A program made the translations under genes and the position numbers. 31,436 nucleotides of DNA, from NCBI GenBank assembly GCA_964400495.1, contig CAYNTS010000022.1, positions 1 through 31,436 on the forward strand, read 5' to 3'. Below the pieces are notes generated by a model that saw only the letters and a program-made list of their open reading frames with translations, ran no database searches and had not been told where the DNA came from. Positions 1 to 8,927 of this stretch are shown piece after piece. Every line of letters starts with the position of its first letter. The first letter of the stretch is position 1. Source of the stretch: CAYNTS01 sp964400495 (GTDB lineage Bacteria; Fidelibacterota; Marinisomatia; SCGC-AAA003-L08; D37C17).

Positions 1-492
1 TTTATCTACAACCTACATTGAAAAAAGTATCGTTAAGTGTGAAGAACCAAAAAAAGATTTAAAACTCCAGAAAATATATAAACTTTATTTGTTTTTAAGC
101 ATATAAAAAAATAAGAAATTAAACCCCTTAGAAAAATTAATAATAATATTTAACTTTAATTAAATTGTTGTGTCTATTGATACTCAATTAATTAAAAGGA
201 AATAATTGAAAATTTATAGAAAACATTTATTTTTTATTGTAAAATTGAAAGTATTAAAATGGTATTAATTACTTTATTATCATCTCTCTTTTCTATATAT
301 CCATGGAATTTGACTACATCTACCTATTTAACTCAAGGTGAATACAGTAATGGAAATACGAGTATTTCAAAGTCTGGATATATATCAATGGATAGGCAAT
401 AATCACCCCACATAATACTGTCGCATACCTCGTTAGATTTTTTGAATAATTGATTTATTCTTAACCTCCATTTCAAAGTAAATTGTCGTTGT
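1..492. other. AT-rich region without a convincing gene
   Basis: This stretch is extremely rich in A and T, with many short A and T runs. I see no tRNA, no strong terminator and no long coding frame. The only frame of note is a 47-codon ORF at 259-402, listed separately. The region presumably carries the promoter of the downstream transporter operon, but no -35/-10 pair stands out from the background. Confidence 0.5.
259..402 (+). pseudogene. Short ORF, possible N-terminal remnant of an exported protein
   Basis: A 47-codon frame starts with ATG at 259 and stops with TAA at 400-402. It encodes a hydrophobic start (MVLITLLSSLFSIYPW) followed by polar, Thr/Ser/Tyr/Asn-rich residues such as YLTQGEYSNGNTS. 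That looks like the beginning of an outer-membrane or surface protein after a signal peptide. A GAAAG stretch lies a few bases before the ATG. Nothing recognisable continues the protein in the other frames after the stop, so it is either a truncated remnant or a chance ORF. I do not recognise a family. Confidence 0.2.
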
Positions 493-2013
493 ATGCCAAG
501 GATTATTTTACTATTCATCATATTCTTTACAATTGCCTGTCGCATTGAGCCAGTCAAAAATCAATTATCATTAGTTATGGCAGGCGACCCTAAAAGTTTA
601 GACCCTGCATTTGCCACCGATGTTCGTTCCGGCCAACTAATAGCATTATTATACGATAATCTGGTTAAATATGGTCACGGAAACGATATACTACCATCCA
701 TTGCTTCTTCATGGGATATAAATAATGATGGCACAAAATACACATTTATTCTGCGAGATGATGTTCAATTTCAAAATGGTAAGATTCTTACTGCTCAAGA
801 TGTTAAATATTCTTTTGAACGCCTTTTAAATCCAAACACAAAATCACATCGCAAATGGCTATTCACTAAAGTGCTTGGAGCTAACGAATTTATTGAAGGG
901 AATGTTGATACTGTATCTGGAATATTCGTAAAAAATGACACTACTATTTCAATAAATTTACAGTCTGCTTTTAACCCATTCTTGGGATTTCTTGCCATGC
1001 CCTCTGCATCCATTATAAACCAGGATAAACACGGCAATATTGTTGGAACCGGTCCTTGGGTGTTGGAAGAGTGGATTCATGATGGGCATATTTTACTGAA
1101 TCGAAATGACAATTATTTTAGTGCTCCACCACACATGACAACACTTAAAATCCGTATTCTACCTGAGGCATTGCCCCGAACGGCAGAATTTGTTACAGGA
1201 TATTTAGATATGATGGATGTCCCCGAATCTGAGTTTGATTTGTGGAATAATGACCCAGAATGGTCATCTCATATTCAAAAAATGGATGAGTTAAACACAT
1301 ATTATATTGGACTGAATTGTAGTCGTCCACCTTTTAACAATCCATTGGTTCGGCAAGCCATTAATTATGCTGTTAATGTGGATGCAATTATTTCATCAGT
1401 AAAACATAATAATTGTAGGTTTGCAAAAGGTCCTATTCCGCCAGTGCTATTACCACAAGCGAGCGAGCGAGTGTATTCTTTTAATCCAGAAAAGGCAAAA
1501 ACTTTGCTGGCAAAAGCCGGGTATCAAAATGGATTTGAAATTGATTTATGGCAGAGTCAGTCATCGGATTTACTGTTTGTAACAGAAGCTATTCAGGCAC
1601 AATTAGCAGGGGTTGGAATTACCGTAAATATTATCCGTAATGATTGGAATATGTACAGCAAGGCTGTGCGAGAAGGTGTGCCAGATATGTATTATCGTTC
1701 ATGGTATGCGGATTACCCCGATGCAGAAAATTTTTTAACCCCATTATTTGAATCAGAAGTGAGCAAAACTCGATGGACACGATATACAAATCCACAACTA
1801 GATTCACTCATTTCCCAAATCCAAATTGAAACAGATGACAGCTCACGTAATTTTCTCATTATGCAAGCGAATCAAACCTTAGTGGATGATGCCCCATGGA
1901 TTTATTTATGGCATTCACAATCGGTTGTAATTACAAATCCAAAACTAAAGGGGTGGAGCCCAAGTTTAATGTTTAATGCCGAAAAATATAATGGGGTTTT
2001 CAAGCGTGATTAG
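493..2013 (+). CDS. Peptide/nickel-type ABC transporter substrate-binding lipoprotein (SBP family 5)
   Basis: A 506-residue extracytoplasmic solute-binding protein of the DppA/OppA/NikA family (SBP_bac_5), which captures peptides or similar ligands for an ABC importer. The N-terminus is a lipoprotein signal with hydrophobic residues 4-15 and the lipidated Cys at 16 (FTIAC, a slightly loose lipobox). Family features follow: the early segment with GDPKSLDPA, then YDNLVKY, YTFILRDDVQFQNG and TAQDVKYSFERLL, and later VRQAINYAVN. The length is normal for the family. It heads an operon with two permeases whose genes overlap it. No good Shine-Dalgarno precedes ATG 493, but this start gives the correct signal peptide. 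The ligand cannot be told from sequence. Confidence 0.93.
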   Translation: MPRIILLFIIFFTIACRIEPVKNQLSLVMAGDPKSLDPAFATDVRSGQLIALLYDNLVKYGHGNDILPSIASSWDINNDGTKYTFILRDDVQFQNGKILTAQDVKYSFERLLNPNTKSHRKWLFTKVLGANEFIEGNVDTVSGIFVKNDTTISINLQSAFNPFLGFLAMPSASIINQDKHGNIVGTGPWVLEEWIHDGHILLNRNDNYFSAPPHMTTLKIRILPEALPRTAEFVTGYLDMMDVPESEFDLWNNDPEWSSHIQKMDELNTYYIGLNCSRPPFNNPLVRQAINYAVNVDAIISSVKHNNCRFAKGPIPPVLLPQASERVYSFNPEKAKTLLAKAGYQNGFEIDLWQSQSSDLLFVTEAIQAQLAGVGITVNIIRNDWNMYSKAVREGVPDMYYRSWYADYPDAENFLTPLFESEVSKTRWTRYTNPQLDSLISQIQIETDDSSRNFLIMQANQTLVDDAPWIYLWHSQSVVITNPKLKGWSPSLMFNAEKYNGVFKRD

Positions 2014-2947
2014 TTTCATTGTAAAGCGACTGTTGCAGGGAATTCCTGTGATTATTGGAGTGCTAACAATATCATTTTTGTTAATGACTGTTGCACCCGG
2101 CGACCCAGTTTTAGCCATGGTTGGCGACTATTATGATGAGGCAACATTAGAATCATTGCGAGAAGAATTGGGGTTAAATGAATCTCTTCCTATGCAATAT
2201 GTTCAATTTATGGGAAAGATATTTTCGGGTGATTTTGGAAAATCATTTATGACCGACCGATCTGTGATGTCAGACTTATTACAAAAAATCCCATTTACAT
2301 TGCAGTTGGCTTTTTCTGCGATGCTTCTTGCTACCATATTTGGGGTATTACTTGGGATTTTCTCTGCTTTAAAAAAAGGGTCAATTTGGGATAGATTGAC
2401 AATCATAATTTCGTTAAGTGGAATTTCTGCACCCGTATTTTGGATTGCTCTATTGCTCATTTTATGGGTTGGGGTACACCTGCAATGGTTGCCTCCTACA
2501 GGGTATGGGGGATTGTCATTTTTAGTGCTTCCTGCAATTGCGTTGGGAACCCGTTCCATGGCAATGTTAGCTCGCACATCACGTGCTTTTATGCTCGATG
2601 TTCTTAATGAAGATTATATGCGAACAGCACGTGCAAAAGGGCTATCTGAAACCAAGGTAATTTTTAAACATGGGCTCCGAAATGCTTTGATTCCTTTAAT
2701 CACTATCGTAGCGATGGATTTTGGAAGTTACTTATCAGGAGCTGTGTTAACTGAATCCATTTTTGGTTGGCCCGGAGTCGGTCGTTTTGCACTTAATGCA
2801 ATAATGAAAAGGGATTTTCCTGTAATTCAAGGAACTGTGTTATTTATGGCTGTCATTTTTGTTTTTATTAATATTATTGTAGATATTTTATATGCATGGA
2901 CAGACCCACGCGTTAGACGTTCATTATTAGGTGATAAGCATGAATAA
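1991..2947 (+). CDS. ABC transporter permease, DppB/OppB type
   Basis: Inner-membrane permease of the binding-protein-dependent transport family (BPD_transp_1), first of the two subunits of a peptide-type importer. It has an N-terminal membrane segment (IVKRLLQGIPVIIGV), the usual APGDP motif shortly after, a periplasmic stretch, and several further membrane helices. The cytoplasmic EAA-type loop is clear (RTARAKGLSETKVIFKHGLR) and would dock an ATPase. The gene overlaps the upstream binding-protein gene by about 23 bases. An in-frame ATG at 1976 would add five residues; 1991 is preferred because the family usually starts just before the first helix. The 3' end overlaps the next permease gene. 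Confidence 0.92.
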   Translation: MGFSSVISFIVKRLLQGIPVIIGVLTISFLLMTVAPGDPVLAMVGDYYDEATLESLREELGLNESLPMQYVQFMGKIFSGDFGKSFMTDRSVMSDLLQKIPFTLQLAFSAMLLATIFGVLLGIFSALKKGSIWDRLTIIISLSGISAPVFWIALLLILWVGVHLQWLPPTGYGGLSFLVLPAIALGTRSMAMLARTSRAFMLDVLNEDYMRTARAKGLSETKVIFKHGLRNALIPLITIVAMDFGSYLSGAVLTESIFGWPGVGRFALNAIMKRDFPVIQGTVLFMAVIFVFINIIVDILYAWTDPRVRRSLLGDKHE

Positions 2948-3785
2948 ACAAGCATCTTTACGTCAAAATATTATTAGAAATACATCGGTACAAATTGGAT
3001 TTTGCATTATGTTTGTTTTTATTGTAGCGATGATACTATCACCCATATTACAGTCACCATTAATGCAATCGCTTGGTAACCGATTATTGCCATTTAATTC
3101 CCCTCAACACATATTGGGAACTGATCACTTTGGTCGTGATATTTTAAGCAGGATTATTGCAGGTGCATTTGTGTCTTTACGAGTGGGAATATTGGCAAGC
3201 AGTATTTCAATGATTATTGGTGTGTTGTTGGGGTTATTGTCAGGGTATTTTGGTGGTAAAGTGGATATGTTAATTATGCGATTTACAGATATTATGATGG
3301 CATTTCCTGTACTATTATTTTTAATTGCCATTTCTGCTACATTTAACCCAGGGATTGATACTGCATTATTTGCAATTGGTTGCGTGTCGTGGCCTCCAAT
3401 GGCTCGTTTAATGCGTGGACAAGTGCTTAGCATACGAAGTAAAGAATTTGTGCAATCTGCAAATGCAATGGGGTACTCACATTTTAGGGTAGTATTTCAC
3501 CATATTCTGCCCAACTGCATTGCCCCAATTATTGTTACATTTACATTAGGCATATCTGGAGCAATAATGGCTGAATCTAGTTTGTCATTTTTAGGGTTAG
3601 GAGTACAACCACCTACACCGAGTTGGGGTGCCATGATTAACGAGGGTAAAGACTTTTTGAGAGTTGCACCATCCCTGTCATTATTTCCCGGCTTTGCTAT
3701 TGCTCTTACTGTGTTAGCATTTAATTTAATTGGCGAAGGATTGAGAGATATTTTAGATGTAAAACAGTCTGAGGGTAATAAATGA
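2940..3785 (+). CDS. ABC transporter permease, DppC/OppC type
   Basis: Second inner-membrane permease of the same importer. Family marks are the HILGTDHFGRDILSRII segment after the first helix, typical of DppC/OppC proteins, and the EAA loop around QSANAMGYSHFRVVFHHILP. The ATG at 2940 lies inside the end of the previous gene (8-base overlap). A GTG three codons upstream in the same frame is possible but less likely. The last four bases (ATGA) are shared with the following methyltransferase gene, so translation is probably coupled. No DppD/DppF-like ATPase follows. Confidence 0.92.
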   Translation: MNKQASLRQNIIRNTSVQIGFCIMFVFIVAMILSPILQSPLMQSLGNRLLPFNSPQHILGTDHFGRDILSRIIAGAFVSLRVGILASSISMIIGVLLGLLSGYFGGKVDMLIMRFTDIMMAFPVLLFLIAISATFNPGIDTALFAIGCVSWPPMARLMRGQVLSIRSKEFVQSANAMGYSHFRVVFHHILPNCIAPIIVTFTLGISGAIMAESSLSFLGLGVQPPTPSWGAMINEGKDFLRVAPSLSLFPGFAIALTVLAFNLIGEGLRDILDVKQSEGNK

Positions 3786-4396
3786 ATTTTTACGAAAGAC
3801 ATATTTTACCAAAGATAATAGACTTTACATGTAGTGGAAATATAACAGAAACCCAACGAAAAAAGATTGTTCCCTTTGCAAAAGGTAAAGTTTTAGAAAT
3901 TGGTTTTGGAACAGGATTAAATCTACCGTTTTATAATCCTAATACAGTGGAAAAAATAATAGGGATTGAACCTTCGAACGACATTGTTGCACTTGCTCAA
4001 AAAAGGATAGCAGAAGCCCCAATATTGTTTGAACATATCCCCACATCAGCAGAGGAAATTCCATTAGATAACAATAGTATAGATACTGTGCTAGTTACCT
4101 ATACATTGTGCTCGATTCCAAACCTTCAACTCGCCCTAAAAGAAATGAAAAGGGTTTTATCTCCAAGTGGAAAATTATATTTTTGCGAACATGGTTTGGC
4201 TCCTGATTTACATATTCAAAAATGGCAACACCGTTTAAACCCAATATGGAATAAAATTGGAGGTGGGTGTAATTTGAATAGAGATATTTCCAACTCTATT
4301 TATAAGGCTGGACTTCAAATTCAGAATATTGAAAAAATGTATACCAAGGGTTGGAAGCCTGCTAGTTTCAATTATTTGGGAACGGCTGTTTTATAA
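3782..4396 (+). CDS. Class I SAM-dependent methyltransferase
   Basis: A 204-residue cytoplasmic methyltransferase of the Methyltransf_11/UbiE-like type. Motif I, the SAM-binding glycine loop, is at about residues 37-47 (VLEIGFGTGLN). An acidic residue at the end of strand 2 (IGIEPS) and the motif around NSIDTVLVTYTLCSI complete the Rossmann fold. The C-terminal third (CEHGLAPDLHIQKWQHRLNP) resembles small-molecule methyltransferases. Its start overlaps the permease stop as ATGA, so it is translated with the transporter. The substrate is unknown. The position at the end of an import operon suggests, but does not prove, that it acts on something linked to the imported compound. Confidence 0.85.
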   Translation: MNFYERHILPKIIDFTCSGNITETQRKKIVPFAKGKVLEIGFGTGLNLPFYNPNTVEKIIGIEPSNDIVALAQKRIAEAPILFEHIPTSAEEIPLDNNSIDTVLVTYTLCSIPNLQLALKEMKRVLSPSGKLYFCEHGLAPDLHIQKWQHRLNPIWNKIGGGCNLNRDISNSIYKAGLQIQNIEKMYTKGWKPASFNYLGTAVL

Positions 4397-4477
4397 ATTT
4401 CTGTTACATTCCTTTACGTAAAAAATATAGAAAAGACGTGTAATTTATAGATGTTAATATTGAAGGATATTTTGAAA

Positions 4478-5995
4478 ATGCGATTTTTATTTGTATGGAT
4501 TATTGGACTAACTATTTTGTTTGCAAACACTCAACCTCAGCATGTGTGGGTATTTTTTAATGATAAGGGTCCACATATTATTTTAGAAAAAGCAAGTATT
4601 TTAACACAGATTGAATCAGAATTAGATTCTCATACAAAATGGCGTCGCTCCAAAGTAAGAACAGAAAATGTGGTTAATGAAAAAGATATACCAGTTTTTC
4701 AAGAATATAAAGATTTAGTTACAAATACGGGTGCTAAGTGGAGAACAAATTCTAAATGGTTAAATGCTGTTTCGGTCTCTGCAACCAATAATCAAATTAG
4801 TCAAATAGAACAATTTCCATTTGTTAAATCAATTCAAAGAGTTCGAGCAGGAAAGCGTAAACATATTCAGTCAACGGAACCCCATTTGCCGCCATCAAAT
4901 CGAACTGAATATGGGTCATCTTGGGATCAGCTCAATCAAATTAATGTGATAAGTGCACATGACTCAGGTTATACTGGACAAGGGGTGCGTGTGCTAATGC
5001 TTGACACGGGATATTTCACGGATCATGAGTCAATTCACGAAGACCAAATTATTGCAGAGTGGGATTTTATCAATAATGATGGCGAAACCCAAAATGAAGA
5101 ATTTGACCCCGAGGGGCAACATGACCACGGTACCTTCACACTATCAACTTTGGGTGGTTCATATGATGGGAATTTATATGGTCCAGCGTATAATGCAGAA
5201 TTTTTACTCGCAAAAACAGAAGATATTTCACAAGAACAACCCATAGAAGAAGACTGGTATGTTGCAGGTTTAGAATGGGGCGAAGAATTAGGGGCAGATA
5301 TTGCTTCATCATCACTTGGTTATATTGATTGGTACAATTTTGAAGATTTAGATGGGCAAACTGCAGTAACAACTATTGCGGTAAATTTAGCAATTGAGAA
5401 TGGAATGATAATTACAACTGCAGCAGGTAACGACGGCGAAGAAGGTATTATTGCACCAGCTGATGCGCTCGATGTAATTACCTGCGGTGCTGTAGATGAA
5501 TTTGGAACATTGGCGTATTTCAGCTCTTGGGGACCAACTGCAGATGGACGCACCAAACCCGAAGTCTGCGCGAGGGGATATTATACATATTGTGCATCAT
5601 CAAACGGAGTTAGTGAATATACACAAGCTAATGGTACATCCCTTTCTACACCACTTATTGGGGGTGCCTGTGCGATAATTTTAAGTGCACACCCTGAATG
5701 GACACCTCAAATGGTACGAGAATCCCTTATGATGACCGCTTCTCAACATACAGAACCAAACAATCAATATGGGTGGGGTATAATAAATGTGATGGATGCT
5801 ATTAATTATGTCGAACCTCTGTATGATGTGAATGATGATGGCATTACTAATGTATTAGATTTAGTGATTGTAGTTAATTTTATTATGGGAGAAGAAACAC
5901 CCACAAATGAAGAATTTACCACAGCAGATGCCAACCAAGATGGTGCGTTAAATGTACTCGATTTGGTGATTACAGTCAATTATATTGTTCAATAA
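4478..5995 (+). CDS. Secreted subtilisin-like (S8) serine protease with two C-terminal dockerin-like repeats
   Basis: Exported peptidase. Numbering is from an in-frame ATG at 4451; I prefer the ATG at 4478 (residue 10), which has GAAGGA at 4462-4467 and begins a clean signal peptide (MRFLFVWIIGLTILFA). A propeptide-like region runs to about residue 140. The catalytic triad is Asp185 (VLMLDTG), His226 (HDHGT) and Ser397 (NGTSLSTP), with the oxyanion Asn327 (AAGND). The last 56 residues hold two 22-residue repeats, 459-480 and 493-514, each starting D-x-N-x-D-G and containing NVLDLVI-VN. These match dockerin/EF-hand-like calcium loops, and the protein ends exactly at the second. It probably degrades extracellular protein; the repeats may bind calcium or anchor or sort the enzyme. 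Confidence 0.92.
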   Translation: MRFLFVWIIGLTILFANTQPQHVWVFFNDKGPHIILEKASILTQIESELDSHTKWRRSKVRTENVVNEKDIPVFQEYKDLVTNTGAKWRTNSKWLNAVSVSATNNQISQIEQFPFVKSIQRVRAGKRKHIQSTEPHLPPSNRTEYGSSWDQLNQINVISAHDSGYTGQGVRVLMLDTGYFTDHESIHEDQIIAEWDFINNDGETQNEEFDPEGQHDHGTFTLSTLGGSYDGNLYGPAYNAEFLLAKTEDISQEQPIEEDWYVAGLEWGEELGADIASSSLGYIDWYNFEDLDGQTAVTTIAVNLAIENGMIITTAAGNDGEEGIIAPADALDVITCGAVDEFGTLAYFSSWGPTADGRTKPEVCARGYYTYCASSNGVSEYTQANGTSLSTPLIGGACAIILSAHPEWTPQMVRESLMMTASQHTEPNNQYGWGIINVMDAINYVEPLYDVNDDGITNVLDLVIVVNFIMGEETPTNEEFTTADANQDGALNVLDLVITVNYIVQ

Positions 5996-6042
5996 CCCCT
6001 TTTCATTTTTACTTTCACTATAATCGGTAATAAATTCCCGAC

Positions 6043-7386
6043 ATGAAAAAGCAATGGACACCAGATACATGGAAACAATTTCCAATTCAGCAACAGCCAA
6101 ATTGGCCGGATAATGCTATTTATGAAAAAGTATTAGATGAAATTTCAACATATCCACCCCTAGTTTTTGCAGGTGAGGTGCGTGCGTTAAAACAACAGTT
6201 GGCAGATGCTACTTTAGGAAAGGGGTTTTTAATCCAAGGCGGTGATTGTGCGGAGACCTTTAGTGATTTTAAAGCAAACTCCATTCGTGATAAATTAAAA
6301 ATATTGCTACAAATGTCTGTGGTACTTACGTATGGTGCATCGTATAATGTTATAAAAGTAGGTCGGATTGCAGGGCAATTTGCGAAACCACGTTCGAGTG
6401 ATGTGGAAATAAGAAATGACATTTCGCTACCTTCATACAGAGGTGATGCTGTAAACTCAATTGACTTTGAAGAAAAAACACGTATTCCCAATCCAAAGCG
6501 ATTATTACGAACGTATAACCAATCCGCTGCGACATTAAATTTATTGCGTGCTTTTACAAAAGGTGGTTTTGCAGATTTAAACAAAGTACATTTTTGGAAT
6601 CAGGAGTTTATTGAATCTTCTCCACAAGGTAAACGGTATGAAGAAATTGCACAACGAATTGATGATTCTCTAAAATTTATGCGAGCAGTTGGAATATCAT
6701 CAAGCAATACTTCTGCTTTGAAATTAACAGAATTTTACACTTCTCATGAAGCTCTTTTGGTGGGGTATGAACAATCATTAACTCGGCAAGATTCTATTAC
6801 GGGTGATTGGTACGATTGTTCAGCTCACATGATTTGGATAGGCGAAAGAACGCGTCAACTTGACGGAGCACATGTTGAATTTTTATCTGGAGTAAGAAAC
6901 CCAATTGGAATAAAACTGGGTCCAACTGCACAGGCAGAAGATTTAGTGAAAGTATGCGAAACCCTTAATCCAGAAAATGAACCTGGAAGAATTTCGCTTA
7001 TAACTCGGATGGGTGCAGATAAAATTAATGATACGCTTCCAGCTCTAATTAAGGGGATACAGTCAGCAGGCCAAAATGTTTTATGGGTGTGTGATCCAAT
7101 GCATGGCAATACGTTCAAAACAGAAACCGGTTATAAAACACGCCATTTTAACACCATCTTGAAAGAACTTGAAAATTTCTTTACAATTCATAAAGCTGAA
7201 GGTACTTTCCCTGGCGGAGTACACTTTGAGTTAACAGGTGATAATGTTACAGAATGTTTGGGTGGTGCTCGTGAAATTAGTGATGCCGACTTACAAGAGC
7301 GATACGAAACTGCATGTGATCCTCGACTAAATAACGAACAAAGTCTAGAACTTGCCTTTTTAATTTCAGATTTACTTAGAAAATAA
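6043..7386 (+). CDS. 3-deoxy-7-phosphoheptulonate (DAHP) synthase, type II
   Basis: A cytoplasmic enzyme of 447 residues that condenses phosphoenolpyruvate and erythrose 4-phosphate in the first step of the shikimate pathway. It belongs to the plant/Mycobacterium-like class II (AroAII), not the AroF/G/H class. Visible marks are the N-terminal WTPDTWKQFP, the metal-ligand Cys69 in QGGDCAETF, VGRIAGQFAKPR, the YDCSAHMIWIGERTRQLDGA block, CDPMHGNT, and the C-terminal GGVHFELTGDNVTECLGG. The length fits the class. It stands alone with 47 bases to the upstream protease stop. Sensitivity to aromatic amino acids cannot be judged here. Confidence 0.96.
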   Translation: MKKQWTPDTWKQFPIQQQPNWPDNAIYEKVLDEISTYPPLVFAGEVRALKQQLADATLGKGFLIQGGDCAETFSDFKANSIRDKLKILLQMSVVLTYGASYNVIKVGRIAGQFAKPRSSDVEIRNDISLPSYRGDAVNSIDFEEKTRIPNPKRLLRTYNQSAATLNLLRAFTKGGFADLNKVHFWNQEFIESSPQGKRYEEIAQRIDDSLKFMRAVGISSSNTSALKLTEFYTSHEALLVGYEQSLTRQDSITGDWYDCSAHMIWIGERTRQLDGAHVEFLSGVRNPIGIKLGPTAQAEDLVKVCETLNPENEPGRISLITRMGADKINDTLPALIKGIQSAGQNVLWVCDPMHGNTFKTETGYKTRHFNTILKELENFFTIHKAEGTFPGGVHFELTGDNVTECLGGAREISDADLQERYETACDPRLNNEQSLELAFLISDLLRK

Positions 7387-7471
7387 TTACAAATTCTAAT
7401 CAAAAATAGTCAAAGCTGAAAATAAATTCTGCTTAAATTTCCTTGCTATTTTTTTCAACATTTTATTATTT

Positions 7472-7476
7472 AGGAG
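7472..7476 (+). promoter_or_regulatory. Ribosome binding site of the aminotransferase gene
   Basis: AGGAG eight bases before ATG 7485 is one of the few strong Shine-Dalgarno sites on the plus strand in this window. It fixes the start of the downstream gene. Confidence 0.7.
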
Positions 7477-7484
7477 ACTGATTT

Positions 7485-8816
7485 ATGTCTGATGTACACA
7501 TCCATGGATATGGTGATGATTTAACAATTAATGGAACTCGAATTGGAGATCTTTCTCCGGCTGAACACGAAAGTATAGACAAACAAAAGGGTGGAAGGAA
7601 TTACAATCCACTTAAAAATGTAGTAGTTTCACATGTACAAGATTCATCAACTCTTATTTGCCGAAAGCCCACCAATGATGAAGCTAAAGCATATATTGAA
7701 GAAGAACTTATTGATGGACTTTGTTGTTATTCAGCTGTGAACCAAGGCCAGTTAAATCAAACTATTGTAGATGCAGTTGTGCATCATTTAACCAAAGATA
7801 AACTTCCAACGGTTCCAAGGTCAATTCGCCATAAATATATGAGTGCATTTTTAATGGCAGTTACAGAAATAACCAAAATGGATAGAGTTGTTCCCAAAGT
7901 TGCCGGCGTTGAAGCTCCCGAATTGATGTTTAAATTATCTCGCAGATGGGGATACCAAGAAAAAGGAATTCCAAATGGTGAAGCAATTGTTGTTGCGGCA
8001 AAAGGGAATTTCCATGGACGTTCAATGACAGCAATTTCAATGTCCGATGACCCTGATGCTCGAGAAAATTTTGGACCATTTGTACCAGGAATTGAACTAG
8101 TACCCTTTAATGATATTGATGCACTTAAAACATTATTTAAAGAAAAAGGTGATAGAATTGCATCATACTTGGTTGAACCAATCCAAGGTGAAGCCGGTGT
8201 AATTGTTCCAGACAATGATTATTGGAAACAAGTTAGGGCGTTGTGTGATGAGTACAATATTTTACTTGCAATGGACGAAGTACAAACTGGTTTTGCAAGA
8301 ACTGGAGCAAATTTTGCTCATCAATTATTTGATGTAAAACCAGATATTATGGGCTGTGGGAAGGCAGCTGGTGGTGGAATTTTACCCGTCTCATTTGTTG
8401 CAGGACGTGATGATGTAATTGGTGTACTTACACCTGGTTCTGAAGGTTCAACATTTGGCGGATATCCACTTGCTTCTGTTGTATCCGTATATGCTATTAA
8501 AGTAATGGTAGATCAAAATTTAGCAAAGAATGCACGCATTCGTGGCGCCCAACTTCTCAATCATTTTGAAGAAATAAAAGCAGAATTTCCAGATAAAATA
8601 AAAGAAGCACGAGGACGTGGTTTGCTCACTGCTTTTGAAATGCAAAATGCACCTCAATTAGATGGACATCATGTATCTCTAGAACTCCTAAAAAGAGGTG
8701 TATATGCAAAAGAGACACATCACTCCACCGTACGAATTGCCCCTGCATTGACTATTGAAGCATGGCAAATTGATGATATTGCAAATGCAATTAGAAACGT
8801 TATAAAATCGTTATAA
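7485..8816 (+). CDS. rocD: Class III PLP aminotransferase, ornithine aminotransferase-like
   Basis: A 443-residue cytoplasmic aminotransferase that most resembles ornithine-oxo-acid aminotransferase (ornithine plus 2-oxoglutarate to glutamate semialdehyde plus glutamate). OAT-like segments include YSAVNQG (about 82-88), RRWGYQEKGI, GNFHGR with the ornithine-contacting Arg, VEPIQGEAGVIVP with the Glu, and VRIAPALTI near the end. Asp264 (MDEVQTGFARTG) and Lys293 (GCGKAAGGG) are the cofactor residues. Some normally strict positions differ: the N-(S/T)-G before VEA is V-A-G, and the G-N-P after the Thr loop is G-Y-P. The general fold and reaction type are secure; ornithine as substrate is likely but not certain. 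Confidence 0.8.
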   Translation: MSDVHIHGYGDDLTINGTRIGDLSPAEHESIDKQKGGRNYNPLKNVVVSHVQDSSTLICRKPTNDEAKAYIEEELIDGLCCYSAVNQGQLNQTIVDAVVHHLTKDKLPTVPRSIRHKYMSAFLMAVTEITKMDRVVPKVAGVEAPELMFKLSRRWGYQEKGIPNGEAIVVAAKGNFHGRSMTAISMSDDPDARENFGPFVPGIELVPFNDIDALKTLFKEKGDRIASYLVEPIQGEAGVIVPDNDYWKQVRALCDEYNILLAMDEVQTGFARTGANFAHQLFDVKPDIMGCGKAAGGGILPVSFVAGRDDVIGVLTPGSEGSTFGGYPLASVVSVYAIKVMVDQNLAKNARIRGAQLLNHFEEIKAEFPDKIKEARGRGLLTAFEMQNAPQLDGHHVSLELLKRGVYAKETHHSTVRIAPALTIEAWQIDDIANAIRNVIKSL

Positions 8817-8828
8817 ATTAAGAAACAG

Positions 8829-8847
8829 GAGTGTAGAAAATACACTC
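8829..8847 (+). terminator. Hairpin after the aminotransferase gene
   Basis: GAGTGTA at 8829-8835 and TACACTC at 8841-8847 form a perfect 7-bp stem around a GAAAA loop, 13 bases after the aminotransferase stop. No T-run follows, so it is at best a weak or Rho-type terminator, or an mRNA 3'-end stabiliser. Confidence 0.4.
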
Positions 8848-8927
8848 TCCCATATTAAGGTTCTTGTCTGACCTCATAATTCGTTGTAAATTTATACTCT
8901 AATAGGAATTAATTTGCACAGAGAACT

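Noticed and set aside
1458..1471. Tetranucleotide repeat (AGCG three times) inside the binding-protein gene, as a possible phase-variation tract
   Set aside because: Only three units, inside a normal coding segment of the mature protein; too short to slip often.
5136..5556. Several open frames opposite or shifted within the subtilase gene
   Set aside because: They lie within a well-supported protease gene, lack ribosome sites and give no recognisable protein; typical shadow frames.
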